28,641 bases of DNA from Anaerolineae bacterium (GTDB lineage Bacteria; Chloroflexota; Anaerolineae; B4-G1; SLSP01): assembly GCA_016934645.1 (NCBI GenBank), contig JAFGSL010000017.1:1-28641 (forward strand). The letters are read 5' to 3'. The notes beneath the pieces were generated by a model. That model did no database searches. It saw nothing but the letters and a program-made list of their open reading frames with translations, and was not told the DNA's origin. The translations under genes were made by a program, and so were the position numbers. Positions 14,706 to 22,789 of the stretch are shown here, piece after piece; positions within the stretch are counted from its first letter, which is position 1; each line of letters begins with the position of its first letter.

Positions 14706-15430
14706 GCAGCCTTCCCCAGCAGACGTGTGCGGAAAAGACGCAACACAGTGTACAAAGCCTTAATAATCTCGTTCCGCGATATTTTGGACACGCCTTGCTG
14801 ACGATTCTGAAAAATAATGGGAACCTCGCCGACCTTCCATCCGGCACGCTGTACACGGTAAAGCATTTCAATGAGGAAAGAATAGCCATTGGAAAAAATT
14901 TGATCCAGGGCGATGGATTCCAACACCTGACGGCGGTAACAGCGAAAACCGGCAGTCGTGTCATGAGCTTGCAGACCAAGTAACACCCGAGCGAAGGCAT
15001 TTGCCCCCCAGCTCAGCATCTTGCGGGGCAGCGTACATTCGATCGCCGCACCGCCCGGCACATAACGACTGCCAATCACCAAATCGTAGCCGTGCCCAAT
15101 CTTAGCGATCATATCGGGAATGTTTTTCGGTGGATGGGAAAAGTCGGCGTCCATGGTGACAATGAGATCGTACCCGGCGGCAATGGCCTTGTGGAAACCC
15201 GCGACATAGGCCGTGCCCAATCCAAGCTTGCCATCACGGTGGATGAGGAGAATGCGGCCCGGGTTCTCATCTGCCAGCCGGTCGGCAATGGCACCTGTGC
15301 CGTCGGGCGAGTTATCGTCTACGACGATAACGTCAACCGCAGAGGGCAACGCGAGAAGCTGCGCGACGAGCGCCTCGAGATTTTCTTTCTCGTTATAGGT
15401 TGGGACAATGACACTGGTTTTCAATTTCAT
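14702..15430 (-). CDS. polyprenyl-phosphate mannosyltransferase-like GT2 (DPM1 type)
   Basis: A 242-residue family 2 glycosyltransferase of the dolichol-phosphate mannose synthase group. It has [17 protein letters not shown] at the N-terminus, [14 protein letters not shown] (37-50), the metal-binding DADFSHPP (94-101), and GSRYVPGG (120-127). Such enzymes load a sugar, usually mannose from GDP-mannose, onto a polyprenyl phosphate at the cytoplasmic face. No C-terminal membrane segments are present. The ATG at 15430 is chosen because homology begins there and GGGGA stands 7-8 nt upstream; a longer open frame to 15529 has no such support. The sequence ends in a 4-nt overlap with the methyltransferase gene. 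The two may form their own unit from the promoter at 15470-15497. Confidence 0.9.
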   Translation of the reverse strand: MKLKTSVIVPTYNEKENLEALVAQLLALPSAVDVIVVDDNSPDGTGAIADRLADENPGRILLIHRDGKLGLGTAYVAGFHKAIAAGYDLIVTMDADFSHPPKNIPDMIAKIGHGYDLVIGSRYVPGGAAIECTLPRKMLSWGANAFARVLLGLQAHDTTAGFRCYRRQVLESIALDQIFSNGYSFLIEMLYRVQRAGWKVGEVPIIFQNRQQGVSKISRNEIIKALYTVLRLFRTRLLGKAA

Positions 15431-15469
15431 CCACTTTTCCCCGTTTGATATGTGCGCAAAACGGTGTTT

Positions 15470-15497
15470 ATTGTAACGTTTTGGGGGAATTCGGCAA
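15470..15497 (-). promoter_or_regulatory. candidate promoter of the DPM1-like/methyltransferase pair
   Basis: On the minus strand TTGCCG (15492-15497) and TACAAT (15470-15475) are spaced by 16 bp, in the 111-bp gap that interrupts the otherwise tightly packed glycan genes. The start would be about 33 nt before the ATG at 15430. Confidence 0.45.
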
Positions 15498-15541
15498 GGA
15501 AGAAAAGCAATACGGTATGGATGAGACACAAGTATAAGAAA

Positions 15542-16345
15542 TCAGCGGTTTACCCACCGGTATAAAGGCAACATCAATCTCAACAACCATTGCGAAAGTT
15601 GTCCGTAGTGTTTGGCGTAAAAATAGGCCAGGCTGTCATAATAAGCGCTTTGCGCACTTAGATTCTTCTTCAGGCTTTGGCCACCCAAATGTACGATTTC
15701 GACCCGAGGATTATAGTACACTTTCCAACCAGCTTTACGAATACGCAAACACCAATCATTGTCTTCGAAATACATAAACATATTTTCGTCTAACAGCCCC
15801 ACCTGTTCGATAACGGCGCGGCGCACCAGCAGACACGCGCCGGAAACCCAATCCACATTCTGAGTTTGATTTGTCGCCCAATTGTGAAGATGGCGGTGTA
15901 AAAGCAATTGATTCAGACCCCGTCGGAGCAAATACAGGGGAGTGGGATCGCGCCCAAAAGCATAAGGCTGTGGTGAGCCATCCGAGCGCAACAAGCGTGG
16001 GCTAACGGCTCCGGCTTCTGAGTGGGTATCCATAAAGTATACCAAGACAGTCAGCGATGCTGGCTCGACAATGGTGTCGCTATTGAGCAACAAAACATGA
16101 CGGCCGGTGCTGGCAGCGATTCCCTGGTTGTTGCCGCCAGTAAACCCGCGATTTTCTGTATTGATAATCAACCGGGCATAGGGAAATTCGGCCTGCACCA
16201 TCGCCACACTGTTATCGGTGGAGGCATTATCCACCACTACCAACTCCCATGCGGGTGGAAAAGGGGTGAGGCTGCGCAGACAGTCCCGCAACGAATCACA
16301 AGTATTCCAGTTCAAAACGACAACGGATAGAACTGGCGCCGTCAT
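15542..16345 (-). CDS. family 2 glycosyltransferase, rhamnosyltransferase-like
   Basis: A 267-residue GT-A enzyme. The N-terminus reads LSVVVLNWNTCDSLRDCLRS, then VVVDNASTDNS (36-46), the NRGFTGGNNQGI segment (65-76), and LLLNSDT (85-91) as the metal-binding equivalent. WVSGACLLVRRAVIEQVGLLDE and FMYFEDNDWCLR are typical of WbbL-like rhamnosyl and related transferases of surface polysaccharides. No transmembrane segment is evident. The donor sugar cannot be told from sequence. The start (ATG at 16345) overlaps the stop of the GT4 gene by 4 nt. The next gene downstream is separated by 111 bp with its own candidate promoter. Confidence 0.9.
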   Translation of the reverse strand: MTAPVLSVVVLNWNTCDSLRDCLRSLTPFPPAWELVVVDNASTDNSVAMVQAEFPYARLIINTENRGFTGGNNQGIAASTGRHVLLLNSDTIVEPASLTVLVYFMDTHSEAGAVSPRLLRSDGSPQPYAFGRDPTPLYLLRRGLNQLLLHRHLHNWATNQTQNVDWVSGACLLVRRAVIEQVGLLDENMFMYFEDNDWCLRIRKAGWKVYYNPRVEIVHLGGQSLKKNLSAQSAYYDSLAYFYAKHYGQLSQWLLRLMLPLYRWVNR

Positions 16346-17640
16346 AGCCCATCCTCCCCATGATACAAGGCCAGATAGCGCCGCGCCACTTCTTCGATGG
16401 CGAAATTGGCGCGGGCAAAATCCCAGGCGCGCCAGCGGAAATCTTCACGCGTAGCTTGCCAACGCGTGAGCCACGCGGAGAGCGCTTCGGGCGACGCATC
16501 ATCGTACACGAGGCCCAGATCGTGTCGCTGCACCAGGTCGGCGGCGGCGCCAGCCCAGCGACTCACCAGCACCGGTAAACCACCGGCAAGGTACTCTGTA
16601 AACTTGATCGAAAGACGCGTGCGTGCGATGAGGCTATAACGTGGATCTACAGAGTCCTGGCGTGGCACACCAACAGGTTGGAGCGCCACATCTGCTCCCG
16701 CCAAATACCGTAAAACCTCCGGTTGTGGTACCGAAATCACGGTAGTCTTGCCGGACAATCCCAGTGCCGCTTGCGTCGCAATTGCTGTTGCGGCTGCTTG
16801 AGGTGACACAAGCAGCAGGAAATGCCACGGTATAGATGGATCGGCTGCCAGCAACCGGTAGATCAAGTCAGCCATTGGCTCCGGATCAAACCAGGAGCCG
16901 ACATATACCGCAATCCGAACGTCGGGTAGCTCCAATTCGTGGCGCGTCTGCGCGCGCCAGGCCGCGAGCATAGTGTACTCCGACAACCGTGTGGTCGTGG
17001 GAATGACATGCATCCGTGAAGCGTCATGGGGATAGTGAGCTGCCAGAATATCAACACTAGGCTGTGAGACCGCCGTGATAGCGTCGGCGGTGGTAAACAG
17101 CGTGCGTTCCAGGCGTTTCCACACGGTGAACGATGCCTGATCGAACAAGACCGATTTGCCGCCCTCTGCTAACGTCGCGCCCTCTTCAGGATACAATGCT
17201 CGGGTATCACAGATCAACCGCGCCCCGCAACAACGTTTGACCAGCATCCCCACCCAGGTCGCCGGGTATGAACGGCAATGGATAACCGCTGGTTTTAAGC
17301 GCAAGACAATCCATCGAGCAGCAAGCCAGCCCTGTGCGATAAATAGCGGGAGCAGGTTTTTCGGAATATAGAAGTAGCGAGTGGCAAATAAAACGGGTAA
17401 CACATGTAAGGTAATTCCAGCAGCGCGCAAGTCGGCGCGGAGTGCGGCGGTGCGTCTGCGGAAACGGAGCGCATTATGCAAAGGATAGAGTGCAACAACG
17501 TGAAAAGCGTACTCCGGGGCCTGCACCGCTATCACTTTGAGTAGGGCAAAGACTTGGGAATATAACAAAGGGGATTGGATAATATCTTCAATGGCGAGTA
17601 AATATACGACAGTGAGATTAGTATTCTTGGAGGATGGCAT
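16342..17640 (-). CDS. family 4-like glycosyltransferase (GT-B)
   Basis: A 432-residue enzyme of the GT-B fold. The N-terminal half has the Rossmann pattern of an acceptor domain, with PAVIHCRSYPATWVGMLVKR (115-134) and CDTRALYPEEGA. The C-terminal donor domain has VYVGSWFDPEPMADLI, VPQPEVLRYLAGADVALQP, and the conserved TRLSIKFTEYLAGGLPVLVS. The classic E-x7-E is not clear. It would transfer a sugar from a nucleotide donor during glycan assembly at the cytoplasmic face. Its ATG overlaps the TAA of the upstream gene by 1 nt (TAATG) and its TGA overlaps the next ATG by 4 nt, so the three genes are one translational unit. Confidence 0.88.
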   Translation of the reverse strand: MPSSKNTNLTVVYLLAIEDIIQSPLLYSQVFALLKVIAVQAPEYAFHVVALYPLHNALRFRRRTAALRADLRAAGITLHVLPVLFATRYFYIPKNLLPLFIAQGWLAARWIVLRLKPAVIHCRSYPATWVGMLVKRCCGARLICDTRALYPEEGATLAEGGKSVLFDQASFTVWKRLERTLFTTADAITAVSQPSVDILAAHYPHDASRMHVIPTTTRLSEYTMLAAWRAQTRHELELPDVRIAVYVGSWFDPEPMADLIYRLLAADPSIPWHFLLLVSPQAAATAIATQAALGLSGKTTVISVPQPEVLRYLAGADVALQPVGVPRQDSVDPRYSLIARTRLSIKFTEYLAGGLPVLVSRWAGAAADLVQRHDLGLVYDDASPEALSAWLTRWQATREDFRWRAWDFARANFAIEEVARRYLALYHGEDGL

Positions 17641-19196
17641 TATTTCCGTCCAGGGCGTGGCTGAGCAAGACCTTTGAAATGAATGGTCTCGATCCAGTCA
17701 CGATAGCTATCGAACAAACGCTGCCAATAGGCCGCGCCATCACTGACCACACGCGCAACTGCACGTTGTTCAACTGCGAGCGTATCGGCGAAGCCCTGCT
17801 CATACAAACAACGGCGGCACAAATCAAGGTATGTTTCTTGAGAATACACAGTACCAGCGGGGATTAGCAATGCAGGAACCTCAACCAAACCATCTTGTTT
17901 CAACCAGTTGTGGCTAAGCTCAAGCTGCACACCCATGTGGATTGAAGGTGTCCCGTTCAGATAAGCTTGAAACCTGGCCTGTCCACCGCCTAAGGGGAAA
18001 GGATCAGGCTCTAATCTGGCTCTTCTCAAATAGGAGACAATTTTATCCCAATCCGGGCCAACAACACTCCCCGAGGCATCCCACATCGCCAGAAAATTCC
18101 CTGCATAATGCATCCGCCCCGCAACTCCGTAACGTTTACCGACTTTCTCAATAGTAGACAACAGATAGCTACGATTTTCAAGGCGTCCCATGAATACAAA
18201 TTCTAAAGCAGCGTCATCGCGCAAAAGCTGTGCTATAAGATGAATAACCGGTGAAGAACCCAGTTTATACAGTGGCCCATGAAAAACAATCAGCGGTTCA
18301 CGGTCTGCCCAGGCCGGTAACGAGCCATTCAGGTCAATACCGCGCGGATCATAATATAGAGCACTAGGATAGACTGCTCTTGACGTCAAAGGAGCCTGTG
18401 TGGCCGCGGAGACAAGCGACTTCTGCTTGAGATAATAGCCGGCCTGTGGCTGAGTATACATATAGAAGCTAACTTTTTCATGGTGCAAGAGGTCAGAGCT
18501 GTTACAAATGTGCACGATACAGGGTGTCTCAATGCGATCGACCAGTTCGTACGTGTGCCATTCCTGCTCATGTCCGATGATCACCAGCAAATCTAATGTA
18601 GCCTGGTTTATGACCGCCGCCGCCGCCATAACCAAATCCCGGCCAGCCAGCCCTTCTTCAGGTAATAAGGGACCATACCCTGTGCCTTCCCACCCTTCAC
18701 GTAGAGGCCTTTTAACGGCTCCAGGCCGCAGGACCAATGGAATGTAATGGTTGACCCTGGTTCGTAGCCATTCAGCGCGATAGCCTTGATCGGTCTGAAC
18801 ATCAAACACGTAAAGCTCTACATCCTTGGAAAATTTATCTATCAAACTTTTCGGGCCATGGCCGACAAAATATCCCAGAACGCCTACCCTTTGAGGACGC
18901 AGTTGCACCTCATCCAGCGGCTTACTTGGCGTGATGTGAGGATGTTTGGCTTGGCGGCGTAAACGCCAGTACAATTGGGATAAATGGAGTTGCACATAAC
19001 CGATGCGTGGCGGCGGTGTCAAGAGTAGAAAAGACGTGATGGCCTTTGTGAAGCGGCGGGCAAGAGATTCTCCCCCTAAGCGTTCCACTAAACGGATAAA
19101 GGGAGCCACTAATCGTATTACAAAAGGATGACCGGACATGCCGTACATCAAGCGCCAGAATACGGTCACTAGTTTTTTCATGATCTCACTTGCCAT
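17640..19196 (-). CDS. putative GT-B glycosyltransferase of unclear family
   Basis: A 518-residue protein that I cannot assign to a named enzyme. Residues 1-90 are basic with amphipathic stretches. From residue 100 a Rossmann-like start (RVGVLGYFVGHGP) is followed by LLVIIGHEQEWHTYELVDRI. The second half (300-520) has LIVFHGPLYKLGSSPVIHLI, LEFVFMGRLENRSYLL, RMHYAGNFLAMWD and RLEPDPFPLGGGQARFQAYL (394-413). That last segment resembles the DPFPxxGG donor-site motif of GT41/HMW1C-type glycosyltransferases, so a GT-B transferase is likely. It sits between a flippase and a GT4 with minimal gaps. The ATG at 19196 follows the flippase stop by 9 nt; an ATG five codons later is an alternative start. 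Confidence 0.7.
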   Translation of the reverse strand: MASEIMKKLVTVFWRLMYGMSGHPFVIRLVAPFIRLVERLGGESLARRFTKAITSFLLLTPPPRIGYVQLHLSQLYWRLRRQAKHPHITPSKPLDEVQLRPQRVGVLGYFVGHGPKSLIDKFSKDVELYVFDVQTDQGYRAEWLRTRVNHYIPLVLRPGAVKRPLREGWEGTGYGPLLPEEGLAGRDLVMAAAAVINQATLDLLVIIGHEQEWHTYELVDRIETPCIVHICNSSDLLHHEKVSFYMYTQPQAGYYLKQKSLVSAATQAPLTSRAVYPSALYYDPRGIDLNGSLPAWADREPLIVFHGPLYKLGSSPVIHLIAQLLRDDAALEFVFMGRLENRSYLLSTIEKVGKRYGVAGRMHYAGNFLAMWDASGSVVGPDWDKIVSYLRRARLEPDPFPLGGGQARFQAYLNGTPSIHMGVQLELSHNWLKQDGLVEVPALLIPAGTVYSQETYLDLCRRCLYEQGFADTLAVEQRAVARVVSDGAAYWQRLFDSYRDWIETIHFKGLAQPRPGRK

Positions 19197-19205
19197 CGGT
19201 TTTCT

Positions 19206-20627
19206 TCATTCGTTATGCGAAGGTAGTATACGCAATCGAACCAGTCGTAGCCTAATCCATTGTAACACAATGATAGTTAGTTGGCGGTAAAGTTGCCAAT
19301 CTGCCCGTTGTGGCAGAATCACTTTTCCAAATGGAACCTTGGCTATTTTCATATACAGCGCCAGTTGCATCAGAAAAACGAGTGCATACGCAATAGTCGT
19401 GGACCAGGCTGAACCTGCCGCGCCAAATCGGGGGATCAAAATAAGGTTTAAGATCACCTGGATTGCTAAGCTAATTCCCCCTACCAGAGTATTGAGCATG
19501 GGTTTACCTCGCCCGGCAAGGTCATTAGCCAGGATACGAGTGCTGCTGTTAAGTACAATCCCGATTAACAAAATGCGGAGTAAGCCAACCGTAGGAAGAT
19601 AAACGTCCGTGTACATCAACGTGACCAACACGCGGCTCAGCAATGCGAGAAGCAGTGCCCCCAGAGCTGTTATCAAGGTTACACTGCGATTGATCAAAGG
19701 AGTAAACGCCCGTAGTTTTTCAGGATCTTTCTCGGCAGAGACCATCGGAAAAATCATAGTAGCAGCAGACTGCGAGACCAACCATAGTTGTTCGGCCAGA
19801 TTGAGCGCGATGGAATAAAACCCGATAGTATCAGCAGACATAAACATGCTGAGCAACAGCAATTCAATCCGGTAGTTTAGAAACGAAATGACATTGCCCA
19901 AATAAGCCTGAATCCCGTACCCAAAAAGGTCCTTTAAATAAGCCCGATGAGGACGAAACTCAATGCCACCGGCTATACGAGCCACCAGGGCAAAGGTCCA
20001 AACACAGACGAATACAGAACTCACTATGCGGGCGCCGACAATGCCCATCACACGAGTACCCGCGAACTTAAAAACGAGAAAAATTAGAGCGAGAAAAAAC
20101 ACATCGTATACCACGGAAGTCAAACTAAGCTCGCGGATACGTTTTGCACCCAATAAGATGATTCCCCCCGCTTGCTGCCGGAATAACTCCAGGGGAAACA
20201 AGAGCAAAGCAATCAAAAGATAAGCACGCGGTACTTCGGGGAAGATGCTTTGTTGAAATACGAGTGCTAGTATGCCGGCAATCAAGCCAAAAATGGCCCC
20301 AATTACAAAGGTAAGAATCGTGTTTGTTCCTAATACAACCTTTAGGGGATACTTCTGTTGGGCAACGTAGTAGACCGTGGCTGGCCCTATGCCCAGATTG
20401 GCGAAAACGAAAATTAGTGCTGGAAACAACGTGACTAAAGTGTAAATCCCTTTGCCTTCAGGGCCTAATCCGCGCGCAATAGCAATGGAGATGAAAATAT
20501 TGAGAGCCAGAACGATCACTCGCGTTCCCAGGGTCATCAATGTATCTTTGACGAAGAGTTTTAGTTTGGAGAACAATGTGCGCTCACTTGTTAGGCCAAC
20601 CTTTCCTGAAAAGAGGGCTTGGAACAT
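19206..20627 (-). CDS. Wzx-like polysaccharide flippase (MOP superfamily)
   Basis: A 473-residue membrane protein with about 12-14 hydrophobic segments. The N-terminal signature TRVIVLALNIFISIAIARGLGPEGKGIYTL, with the conserved R-x-L-G-P-x-x-x-G, is typical of the polysaccharide biosynthesis (Wzx/RfbX) family of lipid-linked oligosaccharide flippases. It would turn the finished lipid-linked glycan to the outer face of the membrane. The AT content is higher than in the sugar-synthesis genes to the right. No clear Shine-Dalgarno stands before the ATG at 20627; an ATG at residue 31 (MTLGTR) is an alternative. No Wzy polymerase is seen in the window. Confidence 0.92.
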   Translation of the reverse strand: MFQALFSGKVGLTSERTLFSKLKLFVKDTLMTLGTRVIVLALNIFISIAIARGLGPEGKGIYTLVTLFPALIFVFANLGIGPATVYYVAQQKYPLKVVLGTNTILTFVIGAIFGLIAGILALVFQQSIFPEVPRAYLLIALLLFPLELFRQQAGGIILLGAKRIRELSLTSVVYDVFFLALIFLVFKFAGTRVMGIVGARIVSSVFVCVWTFALVARIAGGIEFRPHRAYLKDLFGYGIQAYLGNVISFLNYRIELLLLSMFMSADTIGFYSIALNLAEQLWLVSQSAATMIFPMVSAEKDPEKLRAFTPLINRSVTLITALGALLLALLSRVLVTLMYTDVYLPTVGLLRILLIGIVLNSSTRILANDLAGRGKPMLNTLVGGISLAIQVILNLILIPRFGAAGSAWSTTIAYALVFLMQLALYMKIAKVPFGKVILPQRADWQLYRQLTIIVLQWIRLRLVRLRILPSHNE

Positions 20628-20643
20628 CTAGCTTTACGCTAGT

Positions 20644-20687
20644 TCCACGTGAACCATTCATCATGACAGAAATCATGAATACGTGGA
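20644..20687. other. interrupted inverted repeat between GT2 and flippase genes
   Basis: TCCACGT (20644-20650) pairs with ACGTGGA (20681-20687), and inside it ATTCAT (20656-20661) pairs with ATGAAT (20675-20680). There is no T run, so it is not a standard terminator. It may tune read-through or RNA processing inside the operon. Confidence 0.4.
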
Positions 20688-20689
20688 TG

Positions 20690-21634
20690 TTAATTCAATC
20701 TCAGTAGTTTACGTATATGCCAAGAGGTTTTTTGTGCTGTCATTGAAATGCAATCAAATAAACATCTACTCAGGAAAAGAGGCACAACAGTCAGAACAAG
20801 AAACAGAGATTGGGAGCCCTTTTGTACGGCAAGAATAGACTCACAAAGCACATTCAATTTTCGCAGAAGGAAAGCGAAATATTTCGTCAGTAGAAAGTGA
20901 TTCGCAAACTCATTACTGTGACGTGGCTGGCTATTCTGGTGGACTCTTTTGTAAAAAAGCGGAGATTCTCCTACACTAAGATATCCACCCCTGGCCAAAA
21001 ATAAACATAGTGGGGGATAGTTGTTGTTAGCCGGTGTAATAGAGTTGATTCCCCACCATATCGGAATCCGGATATCTTGTATCAGTTCTCTGCGATGTAG
21101 GCCATAGAAAAATGCATCACTGTAAAAAAAACAGAACTTTGCAAGTCTGAAAAAGGCATTACGGCCTGCATAATTGTTAGTATGAATCCCCCTATTTTTC
21201 CCAATATAGGCGTTCCCATCTTCATCAATGAATTGAAACGGACAGAAAACACTTATCAAGTTCTTATCCAGCTTGATGGCACCTAGCAAAATAGAAATGA
21301 AATCTTTGTCCCAACGATCATCTGATGAAGCCCACATAAAGAATTGTCCTCTCGCCTGGGCAAGGACAAACTCATAATTTTTCTGCATTCCCAAACGAGG
21401 CTGTTGATAAAAAAAACGAATACGACTATCTTTTTGGGCATATTCCTTACAAATCGCGGCTGTTCGATCAACTGAACAATCATCGGAGATTATCAGTTCG
21501 AAATCCTCATAGCTCTGTGACAGTATATCTTCAATTGCAAGAGCGACGTATGACTGATCATTGTATGCAAGCATGCCAACACTGACCAAGGGAGGCTGCC
21601 CATGCTGAATCTCCCCAAGTTTGCCCTGATTCAT
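20690..21634 (-). CDS. family 2 glycosyltransferase, AT-rich
   Basis: A 314-residue GT-A enzyme. It has PLVSVGMLAYNDQSYVALAI near the N-terminus, ELIISDDCSVDRTAAICKEY, and MWASSDDRWDKDFI, where SSDD is the metal-binding site. The C-terminal 90 residues include a hydrophobic stretch (LFLVLTVVPLFLSRCLF) that may tether it to the membrane. The acceptor and donor are unknown. A 60-base line counted by hand (21361-21420) is 35% GC, far below the flanking epimerase gene, which suggests a separate origin. GGGGG stands 9 nt before the ATG. It is 84 nt downstream of the epimerase gene. Confidence 0.88.
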   Translation of the reverse strand: MNQGKLGEIQHGQPPLVSVGMLAYNDQSYVALAIEDILSQSYEDFELIISDDCSVDRTAAICKEYAQKDSRIRFFYQQPRLGMQKNYEFVLAQARGQFFMWASSDDRWDKDFISILLGAIKLDKNLISVFCPFQFIDEDGNAYIGKNRGIHTNNYAGRNAFFRLAKFCFFYSDAFFYGLHRRELIQDIRIPIWWGINSITPANNNYPPLCLFLARGGYLSVGESPLFYKRVHQNSQPRHSNEFANHFLLTKYFAFLLRKLNVLCESILAVQKGSQSLFLVLTVVPLFLSRCLFDCISMTAQKTSWHIRKLLRLN

Positions 21635-21718
21635 TCTAGAGTACCCCCATGAGTGAAAAGTTCAACCAAAGCCTCTATGCAATGCACCACATTGCCGATA
21701 GTGACAGGATGTCATTCG

Positions 21719-22789
21719 CTATAATTTTGTCTGAAACCTTTGCAACACTATGATACACCGCATTGCCGCTTTGCCATCACCATACAACGCGGGATGCTGA
21801 TCCGGGATTGCAAATGTCCGGACTGCGCGAACAATACGCTGAAGGCCAGCGCCTACTAAACAATTCCACCCCGTTTGCACCGTCTCCACCCACTCCGTCT
21901 CGTCGCGCAACGTCACACAGGGCACACCGAGCCAGTACGCCTCTTTCTGGATGCCGCCGGAATCGGTCAGGATCATTCGCGCCGCTTGTTCCAGGCGTAC
22001 CATATCCAGATAGCCCACCGGGTCAATGAATTTTAGATTTTGGATTTTGGATTTTGGATTAAGGGCCGCAATACGCGCTTGTGTGCGTGGATGCATCGGG
22101 AACACAATCGGCTCGTCGAGGGCGGCAAACGCTTCCAGGATAGCGCGCAGGCGGGCCGGATCGTCGGTGTTCTCGGCGCGGTGGACGGTCGCCAGCAAGA
22201 AACCTTTTTCGGATACCCCCAGGCGTTGCAGGATATCGGAGTGGGACTGGGCGCGTTCTGCGGCATACGCCAGCGCGTCAGCCATCACGTCACCTACCAA
22301 GTGAACGCCACGGACGATTCCTTCATGCGCCAGATTGTCCACAGCGGTCTGGCTGGGACAAAAAAGCAAGTCCGAAACGTGATCCGTGAGCACGCGGTTG
22401 ATCTCCTCGGGCATCGTGTGGTTGAAACTGCGCAATCCTGCCTCAACGTGCGCCACGGGGATGTGCAGTTTAGCCGCGGCCAACGCTCCCGCCAGCGTCG
22501 AATTGGTATCGCCGTAGACCAGCACCCAATCCGGCTTTTCGTCCAACAACACGTGCTCGATACCCGCCAACATCGCCGCCGTCTGCGCGCCGTGCGCGCC
22601 GGAACCAACGCCCAGGTTGACGTCCGGCTGCGGCAAATCCAGTTCGGCAAAGAACACCGCCGACATATTTTCGTCGTAGTGTTGCCCGGTATGCACGAGC
22701 ACCTCGGTGTGACGTTGACGCAAGACCCGGCTCACTGGTGCAGCCTTAATGAACTGGGGCCTTGCTCCAACCACCGTGACGACCTTCAT
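21719..22789 (-). CDS. UDP-GlcNAc-type 2-epimerase, WbpI/WecB family
   Basis: A 356-residue GT-B-fold epimerase. It has VVGARPQFIKAAPVSRVL (6-23), YGDTNSTLAGA (92-102), HVEAGLRSFNHTMPEEINR (114-132), the LLATVHRAENTDD block with H203, and LTDSGGIQKEAYWLGVPCVTLR. In WecB these carry the substrate and catalytic residues. With the four genes upstream, the likely substrate is UDP-2,3-diacetamido-glucuronic acid, giving the manno epimer (WbpI role); plain UDP-GlcNAc (WecB role) is the alternative. Residues 244-253 (NPKSKIQNLK) are encoded by a heptanucleotide repeat (22033-22060) in a surface loop, where other members have a short variable turn. The ATG overlaps the upstream TAA by 1 nt. The last 12 residues look atypical. 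Confidence 0.92.
   Translation of the reverse strand: MKVVTVVGARPQFIKAAPVSRVLRQRHTEVLVHTGQHYDENMSAVFFAELDLPQPDVNLGVGSGAHGAQTAAMLAGIEHVLLDEKPDWVLVYGDTNSTLAGALAAAKLHIPVAHVEAGLRSFNHTMPEEINRVLTDHVSDLLFCPSQTAVDNLAHEGIVRGVHLVGDVMADALAYAAERAQSHSDILQRLGVSEKGFLLATVHRAENTDDPARLRAILEAFAALDEPIVFPMHPRTQARIAALNPKSKIQNLKFIDPVGYLDMVRLEQAARMILTDSGGIQKEAYWLGVPCVTLRDETEWVETVQTGWNCLVGAGLQRIVRAVRTFAIPDQHPALYGDGKAAMRCIIVLQRFQTKL
22033..22060 (-). repeat. heptanucleotide tandem repeat inside the epimerase gene
   Basis: Four tandem 7-mers on the minus strand: AATCCAA three times, then AATCTAA. The unit is not a multiple of three, so it is translated in rotating frames as NPKSKIQNLK. The total of 28 bp plus flanks keeps the epimerase frame open. 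Confidence 0.9.
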
